In this document: positions 9,304-22,669 of the stretch, piece after piece
Position numbering within the stretch: position 1 is the first letter of the stretch
How the letters are laid out: the number at the start of each line of letters is the position of its first letter
NCBI RefSeq assembly: GCF_004339725.1
Contig: NZ_SMGK01000001.1
Coordinates: 868,001 to 932,000 of the forward strand
Direction: 5' to 3'
DNA: 64,000 nt
DNA from: Acidipila rosea
Lineage (GTDB): Bacteria > Acidobacteriota > Terriglobia > Terriglobales > Acidobacteriaceae
Translations under genes and position numbers: made by a program
The notes under the pieces: model-generated
Databases searched by the model: none
What the model saw: the letters and a program-made list of their open reading frames with translations, nothing else
What the model was told of the DNA's origin: nothing

Positions 9304-10563
9304 ATGCTGAAACGCTGGAGAACCCGGATACTGCTCACTCTCGCTGTGCTCGGGCCAGGCTTCATCACCGCCAACGTCGATAACGACCCCAACGGCATCC
9401 TCACCTACTCTCAGGCGGGCGCGAAGTTCGGCTACTCGCTGCTCTGGACCATGATCCCCATCACCCTCGCGCTCATCCTTGTTCAGGAGATGTGCGCGCG
9501 CATGGGGGTCGTCACCGGCAAAGGCCTCAGCGATCTCATCCGTGAAGAGTTCGGTCTGCGCCTGACCTTCATCATGATGGTGCTGCTCGTCATCGTGAAC
9601 TTCGGCAACGTCGTTGGCGAATTTGCCGGCATCGCAGGCAGCCTCGAACTTTTTCATCTCACCAAATATATTTCCGTCCCGATCTGCGGCATCCTCGTCT
9701 GGCTTCTCGCCGTCAAGGGCGACTACAAGAGCGTCGAAAAGATCTTCCTCGCCGCCTCGGTCTTTTACATTGCCTACATCATTGCCGGCGTGCTCTCCCA
9801 GCCCAGCTGGCACACGGCCATCGTTGCTACCGTCAAGCTGCCGCCGCGCAAAGTCTGGCGCGATCAGGATTACCTCTTCCTCGTCATCGGCACCATCGGC
9901 ACCACCATTGCCCCGTGGATGCAGTTCTACCTGCAGTCCTCCATCGTTGAGAAGGGAATCAACGTCAAGAACTACGCCGCCTCCCGCCTTGACGTCATCA
10001 TCGGCTCCATCACCACCGACGTAGTCGCCTGGTTCATCATCGTCGCCTGCGCGGCCACCCTCTGGGTCCACGGCATGGGCTCCATCGACGTGCCCGCCGA
10101 TGCCGCCGAAGCCATGAAGCCCCTCGCCGGGCAGTACGCCTTTCTGCTCTTCGCCTTCGGGCTCTTCAATGCCTCGATCTTCGCGGCGTCCATCCTCCCG
10201 CTGTCCACCGCCTACACGGTCTGCGAGGGCCTCGGCCTCGAGTCCGGCATAGACAAGCGCTTTAATGAAGCGCCCGTCTTCTACTGGCTCTACACGCTTC
10301 TCATCGCCGGGGGAGTCGCTGTCGTCCTCATCCCCAACTTTCCTCTGGTCAGCTTTTCGATCTTCTCCCAGGTCCTCAACGGTCTGCTCCTGCCCCTGGT
10401 CATCATCTTCATGCTGCTGCTCATCAACCGCCGCGATCTCATGGGCGACCATGTCAACAGCCTCTGGTTCAACATCGCTGCCTGGACGGTTGCCGTCATC
10501 GTCATCGTCCTCTCCGTGGTTCTCATGGTGCAGCAGCTACACTTCCTGCATCGCAGCGCCTGA
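9304..10563 (+). CDS. NRAMP-like divalent cation transporter, non-canonical site
   Basis: A 419-residue integral membrane protein of the SLC11/NRAMP fold with about 11 hydrophobic helices. Helix 1 has GPGFITANVDNDPNG, giving DNDPN (residues 26-30) where manganese/iron NRAMPs have DPGN. Helix 6 has TTIAPWMQF, with A203-P204-W205 in place of the usual MPH. Loss of the soft methionine ligand is known from NRAMP-related proteins that carry Mg2+ or Al3+. The MgtE-type sensor gene 115 bases upstream fits Mg2+ as substrate. Substrate identity is inferred. Confidence 0.85.
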   Translation: MLKRWRTRILLTLAVLGPGFITANVDNDPNGILTYSQAGAKFGYSLLWTMIPITLALILVQEMCARMGVVTGKGLSDLIREEFGLRLTFIMMVLLVIVNFGNVVGEFAGIAGSLELFHLTKYISVPICGILVWLLAVKGDYKSVEKIFLAASVFYIAYIIAGVLSQPSWHTAIVATVKLPPRKVWRDQDYLFLVIGTIGTTIAPWMQFYLQSSIVEKGINVKNYAASRLDVIIGSITTDVVAWFIIVACAATLWVHGMGSIDVPADAAEAMKPLAGQYAFLLFAFGLFNASIFAASILPLSTAYTVCEGLGLESGIDKRFNEAPVFYWLYTLLIAGGVAVVLIPNFPLVSFSIFSQVLNGLLLPLVIIFMLLLINRRDLMGDHVNSLWFNIAAWTVAVIVIVLSVVLMVQQLHFLHRSA

Positions 10564-10608
10564 GCCGCGCATCTGCTCACCATTAACTGATATGTGACGG
10601 AGACAACC

Positions 10609-11073
10609 ATGGTTCCTGTACTGCTGCTTGCGCTCGGCATTGGATTCATCTGTGGACTGCGATCGATGACCGCCCCTGCGGTCGTCTGCTGGGGTGCTCA
10701 ACTGGGCTGGCTGCAGCTTGACCACTCGCCGCTCGCCTTCCTTCACAACAAGATCTCCCTCATCGTCTTCACCCTCTTTGCCATCGGCGAGCTCATCGCC
10801 GACAAGCTGCCCTCCATCCCCAGCCGTACCCAGATCGGCCCCCTCGTCGTCCGCATCATCTTCGGGGCAGCCTCCGGTGCTGCGCTTACCATCACTGCCG
10901 GCCAGCCTCTGGCCACCGGCCTCCTCGCCGGTGCAGCCGGTGGAGTCACGGGCGCATTTCTCGGCTACACCTGGCGTCGGCTCTCTGCAGGTTCCGTCCC
11001 TGCGCTGCTCGCCGCCTTGCTTGAAGATGTAATTGCAGTCGGTGGCGGCTTTCTGATCGTTTCGCGCTTCTAA
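10609..11073 (+). CDS. DUF4126 integral membrane protein
   Basis: A small membrane protein of about 154 residues with four to five hydrophobic stretches, including glycine/alanine-rich helices (GAASGAALTITAG, GLLAGAAGGVTGAFLGY). The opening GIGFICGLRSMTAPAVV is typical of DUF4126. Biochemical function is unknown. ATG 10609 follows GGAG at proper spacing and is preferred over GTG 10594. It starts 45 bases after the NRAMP-like gene, and the flavoenzyme that follows begins immediately at its stop codon, so the genes probably form one transcript. Confidence 0.75.
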   Translation: MVPVLLLALGIGFICGLRSMTAPAVVCWGAQLGWLQLDHSPLAFLHNKISLIVFTLFAIGELIADKLPSIPSRTQIGPLVVRIIFGAASGAALTITAGQPLATGLLAGAAGGVTGAFLGYTWRRLSAGSVPALLAALLEDVIAVGGGFLIVSRF

Positions 11074-12480
11074 GTGAGCGTGAAAGCCACTGACCATTTC
11101 GACGCGATCATTCTGGGCTCGGGGCAGGCGGGCAATCCGCTCGCTTCCGCCCTGGCCAAATCCGGCAGGCGCACCGCCATCATTGAGAGCAAACACCTCG
11201 GCGGCACCTGCATCAATGAGGGCTGCACGCCCACCAAGACCATGGTTGCCTCTGCCCGGGCCGCATGGCTCGCCCGCCGTGGCGCGGATTATGGCTTCTC
11301 CGCCTGCGAGGCAGCCGTCAACATGGAGCAGGTGCGCGCCCGCAAGCGGCAGATCGTCGACAGCTCCCGCGAGCACCATGAGAAAGCCTTCAGCTCCATG
11401 GAGAACCTCACCGTCCTCATGGGCCTCGGCTCCTTCGCTGCGCCCCGTCAGCTGCGCGTCGAGCTCAACGACGGCAGCCAGCAGGTCATCTCCGCGGAGC
11501 ATGTTTTCATCAACACCGGCTGCCGCAGCGCCATTCCACCCCTCAACGGCCTCGATGAGACGCCCTTCCTCGACAACAACTCCATCATGGAGCTGGACCG
11601 CCTGCCCGAACACCTCATCATCCTTGGCGGCGGCTACATCGCCGTCGAGTTCGGCCAGATGTTCCGCCGCTTCGGCAGCCGCGTAACCATCGTTCAGTCC
11701 GGCCGCCAGCTCCTTGAGCGTGAAGATCCCGACATCGCCGAAGAGGTCCAGCAGATTCTCACCCAGGACGGCATCGAGATCCTGCTCAGTTCCATGGCCA
11801 GCCGGGTGCGGCCCACCTCCGGCGGCCTCACTGCTGACGTCAAGACGCCCTCCGGCCCGCGTACCATTCAGGGCAGCCACCTGCTCGTCGCCACCGGCCG
11901 CGTCCCCAATACTGACCGGCTCAACCTCACCGCCGCAGGAGTCGCCACCGACAGCCGCGGCTACATCGAGGTCAACGACCGCCTCGAAACCTCCGCGCCC
12001 GGCGTCTACGCCCTCGGCGACGTAAAGGGAGGCCCCGCCTTCACCCACATCTCCTACGACGATTACCGCATCGTCAAGGCCAACCTACTCGATGGCGGCA
12101 GCCGCACCACCACCGGCCGCATGGTGCCTTACACCGTTTACATGGACCCGCAGCTGGGCCGCATCGGCCTCACGGAAGCCGAGGCCCGCGAGGCCGGCAA
12201 CAGCTTCCGCATCGCAAAGATGCCCATGACCTCTGTCGCCCGTGCCCGCGAAATCGCCGAAATCCGCGGCGTCATGAAAATCCTCGTCGACTCCACAACC
12301 GAAAAAATTCTGGGCGCAGCCATGCTCGGCTCTGAAGGCGGCGAAATGGCCGCCATGGTCCAGATCGCAATGATGGGCGGCCTTGGTTTCACCGCCTTAC
12401 GCGATGCAATCTTCGCTCACCCCACCTGGGCCGAGTCGTTGAATAATATCTTCTTTGCATGGGCCGACGAATCCGCCTAA
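11074..12480 (+). CDS. Dihydrolipoamide dehydrogenase / mercuric reductase-like flavoenzyme
   Basis: A 468-residue class I pyridine nucleotide-disulfide oxidoreductase. The FAD-binding motif is GSGQAGNPLA, the redox-active pair is C46/C51 in GGTCINEGCTPTK, the NAD(P) motif is GGGYIAVEFG, and the second FAD motif is YALGDVKGGPAFTH. The C-terminal catalytic pair is H449/E454 in AHPTWAE. The C-terminal CC pair of true mercuric reductases is absent and no 2-oxo-acid dehydrogenase genes are nearby, so the substrate is open. GTG 11074 abuts the previous stop codon. Confidence 0.85.
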   Translation: MSVKATDHFDAIILGSGQAGNPLASALAKSGRRTAIIESKHLGGTCINEGCTPTKTMVASARAAWLARRGADYGFSACEAAVNMEQVRARKRQIVDSSREHHEKAFSSMENLTVLMGLGSFAAPRQLRVELNDGSQQVISAEHVFINTGCRSAIPPLNGLDETPFLDNNSIMELDRLPEHLIILGGGYIAVEFGQMFRRFGSRVTIVQSGRQLLEREDPDIAEEVQQILTQDGIEILLSSMASRVRPTSGGLTADVKTPSGPRTIQGSHLLVATGRVPNTDRLNLTAAGVATDSRGYIEVNDRLETSAPGVYALGDVKGGPAFTHISYDDYRIVKANLLDGGSRTTTGRMVPYTVYMDPQLGRIGLTEAEAREAGNSFRIAKMPMTSVARAREIAEIRGVMKILVDSTTEKILGAAMLGSEGGEMAAMVQIAMMGGLGFTALRDAIFAHPTWAESLNNIFFAWADESA

Positions 12481-12525
12481 CCTAGGCAAACAAAACATAT
12501 TGCTGCAAAACAGCATCTCCAAGAT

Positions 12526-14550
12526 GTGCGAGGGATTGTGATCGAACCGGAAATCGTCTCCAAACCGAAGGACGGAAAGAAGAGAGTTGTCATTGAAGGA
12601 GTAACCCCGCAGCTTGACGCCGGGCGCTTCGCGGTCAAGCGCATCGTGGGCGACACCCTCACGGTTGAGGCGGATGTCTTCGGCGATGGCCATGACCACG
12701 TCACCGCCCGCCTGCTTTACCGGCATCACAGCGAAACCGCCTGGCGCTCCGTCAGGATGAAGCCTCTGGGCAACGACCGCTGGCGCGCGTCCTTTCCACT
12801 TGAGCGGCTGGGCCGCTACATCTACACCATCGCCGGCGCTGTAGATCATTTCGACACCTGGCGCAGCGACCTCATCAAGCGCCTTGAGGCCGGCCAGGAT
12901 GTTCACGTGGACCTGCAGAACGGCGGCCTCCTGCTTGAGCACTCCGCCCGCCTTGCCGCCCGCCAGGACGCCGTCCGCCTCAATGAGGCCGCTCAGGCGC
13001 TGCGCTCCCGCTCCGACGAAGAAGATACAAAAGTGCTCGCCCTCGATCCCACCATCCTCGCCCTCGTCGAGCGCTACCCCGATGAGGCGATGGAGACCCG
13101 CTACGAACGCCAGCTTGAAGTCATCGTGGATCGTGAGCGCGCTCGCTTTTCCTCCTGGTACGAGATGTTTCCCCGCTCCGCATCGGACGTGCCCGGCAGG
13201 CATGGCACCTTCGCCGACTGTGCCGCTCGTCTGGATTACGTAGCCGAGCTGGGCTTCAACGTCCTCTACATGCCGCCCATTCATCCCATCGGAACCAGCT
13301 TCCGCAAGGGTAAGAACAACTCCGTCACCGCCGAGCACGGCGAGGAGGGCAGCCCCTGGGCCATCGGCAACGTTGACGGCGGCCACACAGCCATTCACTC
13401 CTCGCTCGGCACTTTCAAGGACTTTCAGGCACTCCGCGCCAAGGCTGCGAAGCTCGGTATCGAGCTTGCCCTCGACATCGCCTTCCAGTGCGCGCCCGAC
13501 CACCCCTGGGTCACCGAGCATCCTGACTGGTTCCGCAAGCGCGCCGACGGCTCCATCCAGTACGCCGAGAATCCGCCCAAGAAATATCAGGACATCTACC
13601 CCCTCGACTTCGAAAGCCCTGACTGGGAGGGCCTCTGGGAGGCCCTGAAGGGTGTCTTCCTCTTCTGGATCGAGCAGGGCGTAAAAATCTTTCGCGTCGA
13701 TAATCCTCACACCAAGGCCTTCCCCTTCTGGGAGTGGGCCATCACCGCCATCAAGCGTGAACACCCCGACGTGCTCTTTCTCGCCGAAGCCTTCACACGC
13801 CCGCGCGTCATGCAGCGGCTCGCCAAGCTTGGCTTCTCGCAGTCTTACACCTACTTCACCTGGAGAAATACCGGCCAGGAGATAGTCGAGTACCTCACCG
13901 AGCTCACGCAGACGCCGCTCCGTGAATACTTCCGGCCCAATTTCTGGCCCAACACTCCGGATATTCTTCCGGAGTCGCTGCAGATCGGCGGCCGCCCCGC
14001 GTTCATCACCCGGCTGGTGCTCGCGGCTACGCTCAGCAGCAACTACGGCATCTACGGCCCGGCGTATGAAATGCAGGAAAACCTGCCCATGAAGCAGGGA
14101 GGCGAAGAATATCTCAACTCTGAGAAGTATGAAATCCGCCACTGGGATCTGAATGCGCCTGAAAGTCTGCGCGACGTCATTGCGCAGGTCAATCAGGCCC
14201 GGCGGGCAAATCCAGCCCTGCAGTTCATGGAGAGCCTCACCTTCCATCCCACTGACAATCCGAGTCTGCTCTGCTACTCCAAGGCCAGCCCCGATGGAAG
14301 CAACGTCGTCCTCACCGTAGTCAATCTGGATCCGGTTCACACCCAGGCCGGCTGGGTTGCGCTCGATCTCGCATCCTTGAACCTCACCGATCGGGAACCC
14401 TTTCAGGTGTATGACCAGCTCGCCGACAGGCGCTACCTCTGGCAGGGCTCCAGCAACTACATAGAGCTCATCCCGGACGAGTTGCCGGCGCACATCTTCC
14501 GTATCCTCAGGCGCGTGCGCACTGAGAAAGATTTCGACTACTACTTATAA
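12526..14550 (+). CDS. glgE: Alpha-1,4-glucan:maltose-1-phosphate maltosyltransferase
   Basis: Extends alpha-1,4-glucans with maltose from maltose-1-phosphate. The 674-residue product has the GlgE N-terminal DUF3416-type beta domain (1-120), a helical insert and a GH13_3 barrel. The nucleophile is D392 in FRVDNPHTK and the acid/base is E421 in [14 protein letters not shown] and FRKGKNN are GlgE hallmarks. It is the first gene of a glgE, treS-mak, GT-like, TM-protein run, with 17 bases to treS-mak. A branching enzyme is not in the window. The start is GTG 12526 or GTG 12538; the ribosome-binding site does not settle it. Confidence 0.95.
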   Translation: MRGIVIEPEIVSKPKDGKKRVVIEGVTPQLDAGRFAVKRIVGDTLTVEADVFGDGHDHVTARLLYRHHSETAWRSVRMKPLGNDRWRASFPLERLGRYIYTIAGAVDHFDTWRSDLIKRLEAGQDVHVDLQNGGLLLEHSARLAARQDAVRLNEAAQALRSRSDEEDTKVLALDPTILALVERYPDEAMETRYERQLEVIVDRERARFSSWYEMFPRSASDVPGRHGTFADCAARLDYVAELGFNVLYMPPIHPIGTSFRKGKNNSVTAEHGEEGSPWAIGNVDGGHTAIHSSLGTFKDFQALRAKAAKLGIELALDIAFQCAPDHPWVTEHPDWFRKRADGSIQYAENPPKKYQDIYPLDFESPDWEGLWEALKGVFLFWIEQGVKIFRVDNPHTKAFPFWEWAITAIKREHPDVLFLAEAFTRPRVMQRLAKLGFSQSYTYFTWRNTGQEIVEYLTELTQTPLREYFRPNFWPNTPDILPESLQIGGRPAFITRLVLAATLSSNYGIYGPAYEMQENLPMKQGGEEYLNSEKYEIRHWDLNAPESLRDVIAQVNQARRANPALQFMESLTFHPTDNPSLLCYSKASPDGSNVVLTVVNLDPVHTQAGWVALDLASLNLTDREPFQVYDQLADRRYLWQGSSNYIELIPDELPAHIFRILRRVRTEKDFDYYL

Positions 14551-14567
14551 GCAGGCAAGGGGGCACG

Positions 14568-17846
<3,279 letters not shown>

Positions 17847-17870
17847 GGTTAACTCCAGGAAAGAGTGGCG

Positions 17871-19118
17871 ATGGCCAAAGCAGAAATAGTAGAAGAACCG
17901 CAGGCTCAGGCAGAAAAGATCGACAACGCCGATCTTCTGATCGGTGTAGCGGGCCCCGCGAACATGGCGGAGGTGAAGGCGAAGCTCGACCAGATACGGC
18001 TGGAAATGGTTTCCAGCGTTACCCGGCTGAAGATCGTCTTCGCTTGCCTTGGCGCAGGTGGCCTCGACGAGAACGTCGATCCACGCGGCATTCCCATCCA
18101 TCTCGTAGACCTGCAGATGCCGGCAGCCGACCCCTCTGCCAACCCCTGGGTCATCGCCTCGCAGTCCAGCCGCGCGCTGCTCTCGCTCGCGCGCCAGGTC
18201 AATGCGCGCGTCAGCATCGTGCTCGGCAGCGACCTCCTCGGGCTCGACGTCCTCACCATCGAGCGTCTCAGCTTCCCCATCCTTGAGAAGCAGTCCGACC
18301 TCGTCATGCCCGTCTATCCCGCGGCGCGTTTCGAGGGGCTCATCAACAGCGCCATCCTCGCCCCGCTCAACCGCGCTCTCTACGGCCTGCGCGTGCGTTA
18401 CCCGTTGCCGCTTGAGTTCAGCTGCTCCTTGCGCATGGCCGGTCTGCTTTCGCAGCAGGAATCGGCCCACGCCGCGTCCTCGCAGCAGCAGATGCTCTAC
18501 CCGGCAACCACCGCCGCGATCACCGGCAGCCAGATCAGCCAGACGCACCTCGCCCTTCAGCATGAGGCGCAGACCGATGGCCTCGATCTGAGCACCGTCC
18601 TCGCGCAGCTCGCCGGCTCTGCCTTTCTTCAGATGGAGCAGCTCGCTCCGCACTGGCAGCGCGTGCGCGGCTCGCAGCCGCTGCAGTCCTGGGACCCGCC
18701 CACCGTGGGCAAAGAAAACGGTGGCCCCATCGACGTGAGTCCCATGATCGATTCCTTCATGCTCGCCTCGCGCAACCTGCAGGAGGTATGGGGACTCGTC
18801 CTTCCGCCGGTGACCATGCTTGAGCTCAAGCATCTCGCCCGTCTCCCGGCCGCGCAGTTCCGCATGCCCGACGAGCTCTGGGTGCGCATCATCTACGACT
18901 TCGCCCTCGCGCATCGTTTGCGCACGCTCAGCCGCGTCCATTTGCTGGGTGCGCTCACCCCGCTTTATCTCGCGTGGGTCGCGTCCTACGCGCAGGAGGT
19001 AGGAACCATGCCCGCGATGGCCGTGGAGCAGAGACTCGAGCAGCTGGCCCGCGCTTACGAGAGCGGCAAGCCTTATCTCGTCTCGCGCTGGAGATGGCCG
19101 GACCGCTTCAACCCGTAA
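17871..19118 (+). CDS. Degenerate GT-A glycosyltransferase-like protein of the GlgE cluster
   Basis: A 415-residue cytoplasmic protein. The middle segment, SDLVMPVYPAARFEGLINSA then PLNRALYGLRVRYPLPLEFSCS, resembles family-2-like glycosyltransferases whose equivalent reads RxxGxI...PLxRALYGxxxRQPxGGxFG. The usual N-terminal VVIPxxN nucleotide-binding strand and an obvious DxD metal motif are not visible, so catalysis is doubtful. It may be a regulator or scaffold of the glucan pathway. ATG 17871 has AGGA at good spacing; GTG 17865 is the alternative. It lies 24 bases after treS-mak and 27 before the membrane protein gene. Confidence 0.6.
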   Translation: MAKAEIVEEPQAQAEKIDNADLLIGVAGPANMAEVKAKLDQIRLEMVSSVTRLKIVFACLGAGGLDENVDPRGIPIHLVDLQMPAADPSANPWVIASQSSRALLSLARQVNARVSIVLGSDLLGLDVLTIERLSFPILEKQSDLVMPVYPAARFEGLINSAILAPLNRALYGLRVRYPLPLEFSCSLRMAGLLSQQESAHAASSQQQMLYPATTAAITGSQISQTHLALQHEAQTDGLDLSTVLAQLAGSAFLQMEQLAPHWQRVRGSQPLQSWDPPTVGKENGGPIDVSPMIDSFMLASRNLQEVWGLVLPPVTMLELKHLARLPAAQFRMPDELWVRIIYDFALAHRLRTLSRVHLLGALTPLYLAWVASYAQEVGTMPAMAVEQRLEQLARAYESGKPYLVSRWRWPDRFNP

Positions 19119-19145
19119 CAGGCGCTCACCGCAAGGAGAAGAATT

Positions 19146-19853
19146 ATGTGGCAACAGATTCAGCAGTCGCTGGTGCAATCGATCGAGCGGGTCATCACCA
19201 AGATCGTAACCCTGCTTCCCGGCATCGTCGCCTTTGTGCTCGCGCTCATCATCTTTGCGGCCATTTCGTGGGTCTTCGCCATGGCCATCCGGCGCCTGCT
19301 CATCGCCATCCGCTTTGACGAGCGCCTCAGCCAGGAGCGCAGCTCCCTTGCCGAGTGGTCGCCCGGCAGCACCCCCACCGTCCTCGTCGTGCGCACCGTC
19401 TTCTGGTGCGGCATCATCATTGGCGTGCTGGTCGGTGTCTCCGCCTTTGAGGCCGCCTCGGCGGAGGCGGGCATCTCGGCCTACATCTTCGGCTACGTCC
19501 CCCGCGTTGTTGGCGCGGCCATCCTGCTCTTCGCCGGCAACATCATCGCGCGCTTCCTCTCCCGCACCGTCCTCATCAGCGGTGTCAACATGAACCTGCA
19601 GTACGCGCGCCTGCTTAGCCTCGGAGTCAAGTGGCTGGTGCTCGTGCTCACCGCGGCGATGGTGCTTGACCATCTCGCCATCGGCGGCCAGATCGTCGAT
19701 CTCGCCTTCGGAATCCTCTTCGGCGGCATCGTGCTCGCGCTCTCGCTCTCCGTCGGGCTGGGCTCGCGCGAGCTGGTCACTCGCTCGCTTGAGCGCGAGG
19801 CCAGCCGTCCCGTTGAGGTGCCCACGGAGGAGCGCAAGATCCACCACTTCTAA
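19146..19853 (+). CDS. TM-helix-repeat membrane protein (MscS-related, no MscS domain)
   Basis: A 235-residue membrane protein with four to five helices, including paired glycine-rich segments (VPRVVGAAILLFAGNIIARFLS; GILFGGIVLALSLSVGLGS) of the conserved TM-helix-repeat type seen in CmpX/MscS-like proteins. The cytoplasmic MscS beta domain is missing. A strong AAGGAG precedes the ATG. Being last in the GlgE cluster suggests a link to osmotic stress, since trehalose is the pathway substrate; this is inference. Confidence 0.7.
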   Translation: MWQQIQQSLVQSIERVITKIVTLLPGIVAFVLALIIFAAISWVFAMAIRRLLIAIRFDERLSQERSSLAEWSPGSTPTVLVVRTVFWCGIIIGVLVGVSAFEAASAEAGISAYIFGYVPRVVGAAILLFAGNIIARFLSRTVLISGVNMNLQYARLLSLGVKWLVLVLTAAMVLDHLAIGGQIVDLAFGILFGGIVLALSLSVGLGSRELVTRSLEREASRPVEVPTEERKIHHF

Positions 19854-19906
19854 GCTCTTCTGCGCTCTTGGGCAGCCATCTCTTCCATGGATGAATCTAG
19901 GTACCC

Positions 19907-22660
19907 ATGGCCGCCCGAAAGCAGAAGCGCACTACTCCCGCTGAGGCCGCAGAGGCCGTTGACGAGCAGCTCAGCCGCTATCACGCCATGCGGGACTTCT
20001 CCATGACCGCCGAGCCCAGCGGCGCGTCGACAAAGGCAAAGTCCCAGCCTGCCGCCCTGCCCTTTGTCGTTCAGAAGCACGCAGCCACCCGCCTGCACTA
20101 TGACTTTCGCCTCGGCTGGCACGGCGTCCTCAAGAGCTGGGCCGTCACCAAGGGCCCCAGCTACTACACCGGAGACAAGCGCCTCGCCGTTCAGGTTGAG
20201 GATCATCCCATCGACTACGGCGGCTTTGAAGGCGCCATCCCGCAGGGCCAGTATGGCGGCGGCACAGTCATGGTCTGGGACCAGGGCACATGGGAGCCGC
20301 ATGGCGATGCGGAGGAAGGCCTGCGCTCCGGCCGCCTCAAATTCGCGCTCCACGGTGAAAAGCTCAAAGGCAACTGGACCCTCATACGCATGGGCGGCCA
20401 CGCTGCCCGCGAGTCGAAGCCCAACTGGCTGCTCATCAAGGAGCACGATGAGTTCGAGCGCAGCGAGAGCGACCCGCCCATCACCGACGCAGCCCCTGAC
20501 AGCGTCATCACCGGTCGCAGCCTTGAGCAGATCGCCGCTGCTGAGGATCATGTCTGGAACTCCAAGCCTGCAGCCCGCACGCAGAACCGCTCCCGCCTCA
20601 CGCGCAAACTGCTTCAGCAGAGAAGTGAAGCCGCGCCTGACCGTGAGGCCGCCCTCAAGCATGCTCCGCGCGAAAAGTTTCCCGGCTTCCTCAAGCCGCA
20701 GCTCGCCATACAATCCACCGAGGCTCCCACCGGCTCAGACTGGCTCCACGAGTTAAAGCTTGACGGCTATCGCATTCAGGTCCAGGTCCAGGCAGGCAAG
20801 GCCGCGCTCTTCACCCGCAACGGTCTTGACTGGACCCACCGCATGCCTGACCTGGCCTCCACTGCGGCTCAGCTGCCCGTGCAGGCCGCGCTCCTCGACG
20901 GGGAAGTAGTCGTGCTCGATTCCTCCGGCGGCACCAGCTTCGCCGATCTGCAGGCAGCCTTTGAACAAGGCGCGAAGCACCACCTCACCTACTTCGCCTT
21001 TGACCTGCTTCATCTCGACGGACACAATCTACGCGCTCTTCCGCTCATCGAGCGCAAGACCATTCTTGAAGGTCTGCTCAGCGAGCTGCCCTCGCAGGAT
21101 GTAATCCGCTACAGCGAACACGTCACCGACAACGGCAGCGAGACCTTTCACAATGCCTGCAAACTCGGCGCGGAAGGCATCGTGTCGAAGCTCGGCTCCT
21201 CCACCTACAGCTCCACCCGCAGCCAGAACTGGCGCAAGCTCAAGTGCATCCGTCAGCAGGAGTTCGTCATCGGCGGCTTCACCCTGCCTTCTGACAAAGG
21301 CTCCGGCATCGGCGCTCTGCTCCTCGGCTACTACGAAGACGGCAAGCTCCGCTACGCCGGACGCACCGGCACAGGCTTGACGCGGAAGAGCCGGGCCTCG
21401 CTTCGCAAACAGCTCGACGCCCTCCGCCAACCCAAACCCGCCTTCGCCGCTGTTCCAAAGGATGCGAAGCGCGACGGCATCTGGGTCAAGCCCGAGATGG
21501 TCGCCGAGGTTCACTTCGCCACCTGGACCAGTGAGGGCATCGTGCGCCAGGCTTCCTTCCAGGGCCTCCGCGAAGACAAGTCTCCCCGCGAGGTCACTCG
21601 CGAGGATGCAGCGCCCGTCCCTCGCCAACGCAAGGCCGCGAAGCACAAGCCGGCCGCAGTCCTGAGCACAGCCGCCAAAAGCGTCGCCGCAAAGAGCAGC
21701 CCGGCGAAACATGCGGTCAGCCACGCCCGCAGCAGGAGTTCCGCTAAGAGTGATCCGGCCCCCGGCCTCCGCATCACTCACCCCGACAAAGTGCTCGATC
21801 AGGAAACCGGCCTCACCAAGCAGCAGCTCGCCGACTACTACCTCGCCGTCGCCGAACACATGCTCCCGCACATTGCGGGCCGTCCGCTCAGCATCGTCCG
21901 CTGTCCTGAGGGAAGCACCAAACCCTGCTTCTTTCAGAAGCACGTCGGCGCAGGTCTGCCCGCCGGCGTTGACAGCATCGCCGTGCCGGACAAGAAGACC
22001 GGCAAGCCCGAGGACTACATCACCATCTCGACTGCGGAGGGCCTCGCCGGGCTTGCGCAGATGGGCGTTCTCGAGGTCCATCCCTGGGGCTCGCGCAACG
22101 ACGATCTGGAACATCCCGACCGCCTCATCTTCGACTTCGACCCCGACCTCTCCATCGACTGGAAGACGCTCGTCGCCAGCGCGAAAAATGTTCGTGAGCT
22201 GCTCAAGAAGCTCGGCCTCGAAACCTTCGTCAAATCAACCGGAGGCAAAGGCCTGCACGTCGTCGCGCCCATGCAGCCCGAGCACACCTGGGCAGACCTC
22301 AAGGCCTTCGCACGCGGCATCGCGCTCGCCATGGAAGACGCAAACCCGAAGCTCTTCCTCTCGAAGATGACCAAGTCCGCGCGCAAGGATCGCATCTACA
22401 TCGACTACCTTCGCAACGATCGCGGAGCCACCGCCGTGGCTCCCTGGTCGCCGCGCGCCCGCACCGGCGCGCAGGTCGCCATTCCTCTCAGTTGGAGCGA
22501 GCTCGCAGCATGGAACAACCGCCCCTGCAGCGTCTCCGCTTTCGCCGAGTGGAAGCAGCGCCTCCGCCGCGACCCCTGGGCAAAGATGAACCAGGTCCGG
22601 CAGCGTCTCGACCCGCAGATCATGCGTGATGTCATCGCCGCGCAGGCCACGCGCAAATAG
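19907..22660 (+). CDS. ligD: ATP-dependent DNA ligase D (PE-LIG-POL)
   Basis: A 917-residue three-domain non-homologous end-joining enzyme. The 3'-phosphoesterase comes first (about 50-170, FVVQKHAATRLHYDFRL and GGTVMVWDQG). The ATP-dependent ligase follows (about 230-560; nucleotidyl lysine K284 in ELKLDGYR). A basic Ala/Ser/Lys linker (about 565-620) leads to the primase-polymerase (about 620-915; metal Asp D743 and D745 in FDFDPD, and DRIYIDYLRN). This PE-LIG-POL order differs from the POL-PE-LIG order of Mycobacterium. No ku gene lies in the window, though LigD normally needs Ku. Confidence 0.95.
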   Translation: MAARKQKRTTPAEAAEAVDEQLSRYHAMRDFSMTAEPSGASTKAKSQPAALPFVVQKHAATRLHYDFRLGWHGVLKSWAVTKGPSYYTGDKRLAVQVEDHPIDYGGFEGAIPQGQYGGGTVMVWDQGTWEPHGDAEEGLRSGRLKFALHGEKLKGNWTLIRMGGHAARESKPNWLLIKEHDEFERSESDPPITDAAPDSVITGRSLEQIAAAEDHVWNSKPAARTQNRSRLTRKLLQQRSEAAPDREAALKHAPREKFPGFLKPQLAIQSTEAPTGSDWLHELKLDGYRIQVQVQAGKAALFTRNGLDWTHRMPDLASTAAQLPVQAALLDGEVVVLDSSGGTSFADLQAAFEQGAKHHLTYFAFDLLHLDGHNLRALPLIERKTILEGLLSELPSQDVIRYSEHVTDNGSETFHNACKLGAEGIVSKLGSSTYSSTRSQNWRKLKCIRQQEFVIGGFTLPSDKGSGIGALLLGYYEDGKLRYAGRTGTGLTRKSRASLRKQLDALRQPKPAFAAVPKDAKRDGIWVKPEMVAEVHFATWTSEGIVRQASFQGLREDKSPREVTREDAAPVPRQRKAAKHKPAAVLSTAAKSVAAKSSPAKHAVSHARSRSSAKSDPAPGLRITHPDKVLDQETGLTKQQLADYYLAVAEHMLPHIAGRPLSIVRCPEGSTKPCFFQKHVGAGLPAGVDSIAVPDKKTGKPEDYITISTAEGLAGLAQMGVLEVHPWGSRNDDLEHPDRLIFDFDPDLSIDWKTLVASAKNVRELLKKLGLETFVKSTGGKGLHVVAPMQPEHTWADLKAFARGIALAMEDANPKLFLSKMTKSARKDRIYIDYLRNDRGATAVAPWSPRARTGAQVAIPLSWSELAAWNNRPCSVSAFAEWKQRLRRDPWAKMNQVRQRLDPQIMRDVIAAQATRK

Positions 22661-22669
22661 CTGGGCGCG

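Noticed and set aside
7728-10452. Long minus-strand frames opposite the PRC/MgtE and NRAMP-like genes
   Set aside because: Low-complexity Asp/Gly/His-rich translations without motifs; the plus-strand genes explain the region.
12397-14493. A 698-codon minus-strand frame
   Set aside because: Antisense shadow of glgE with no recognisable domain.
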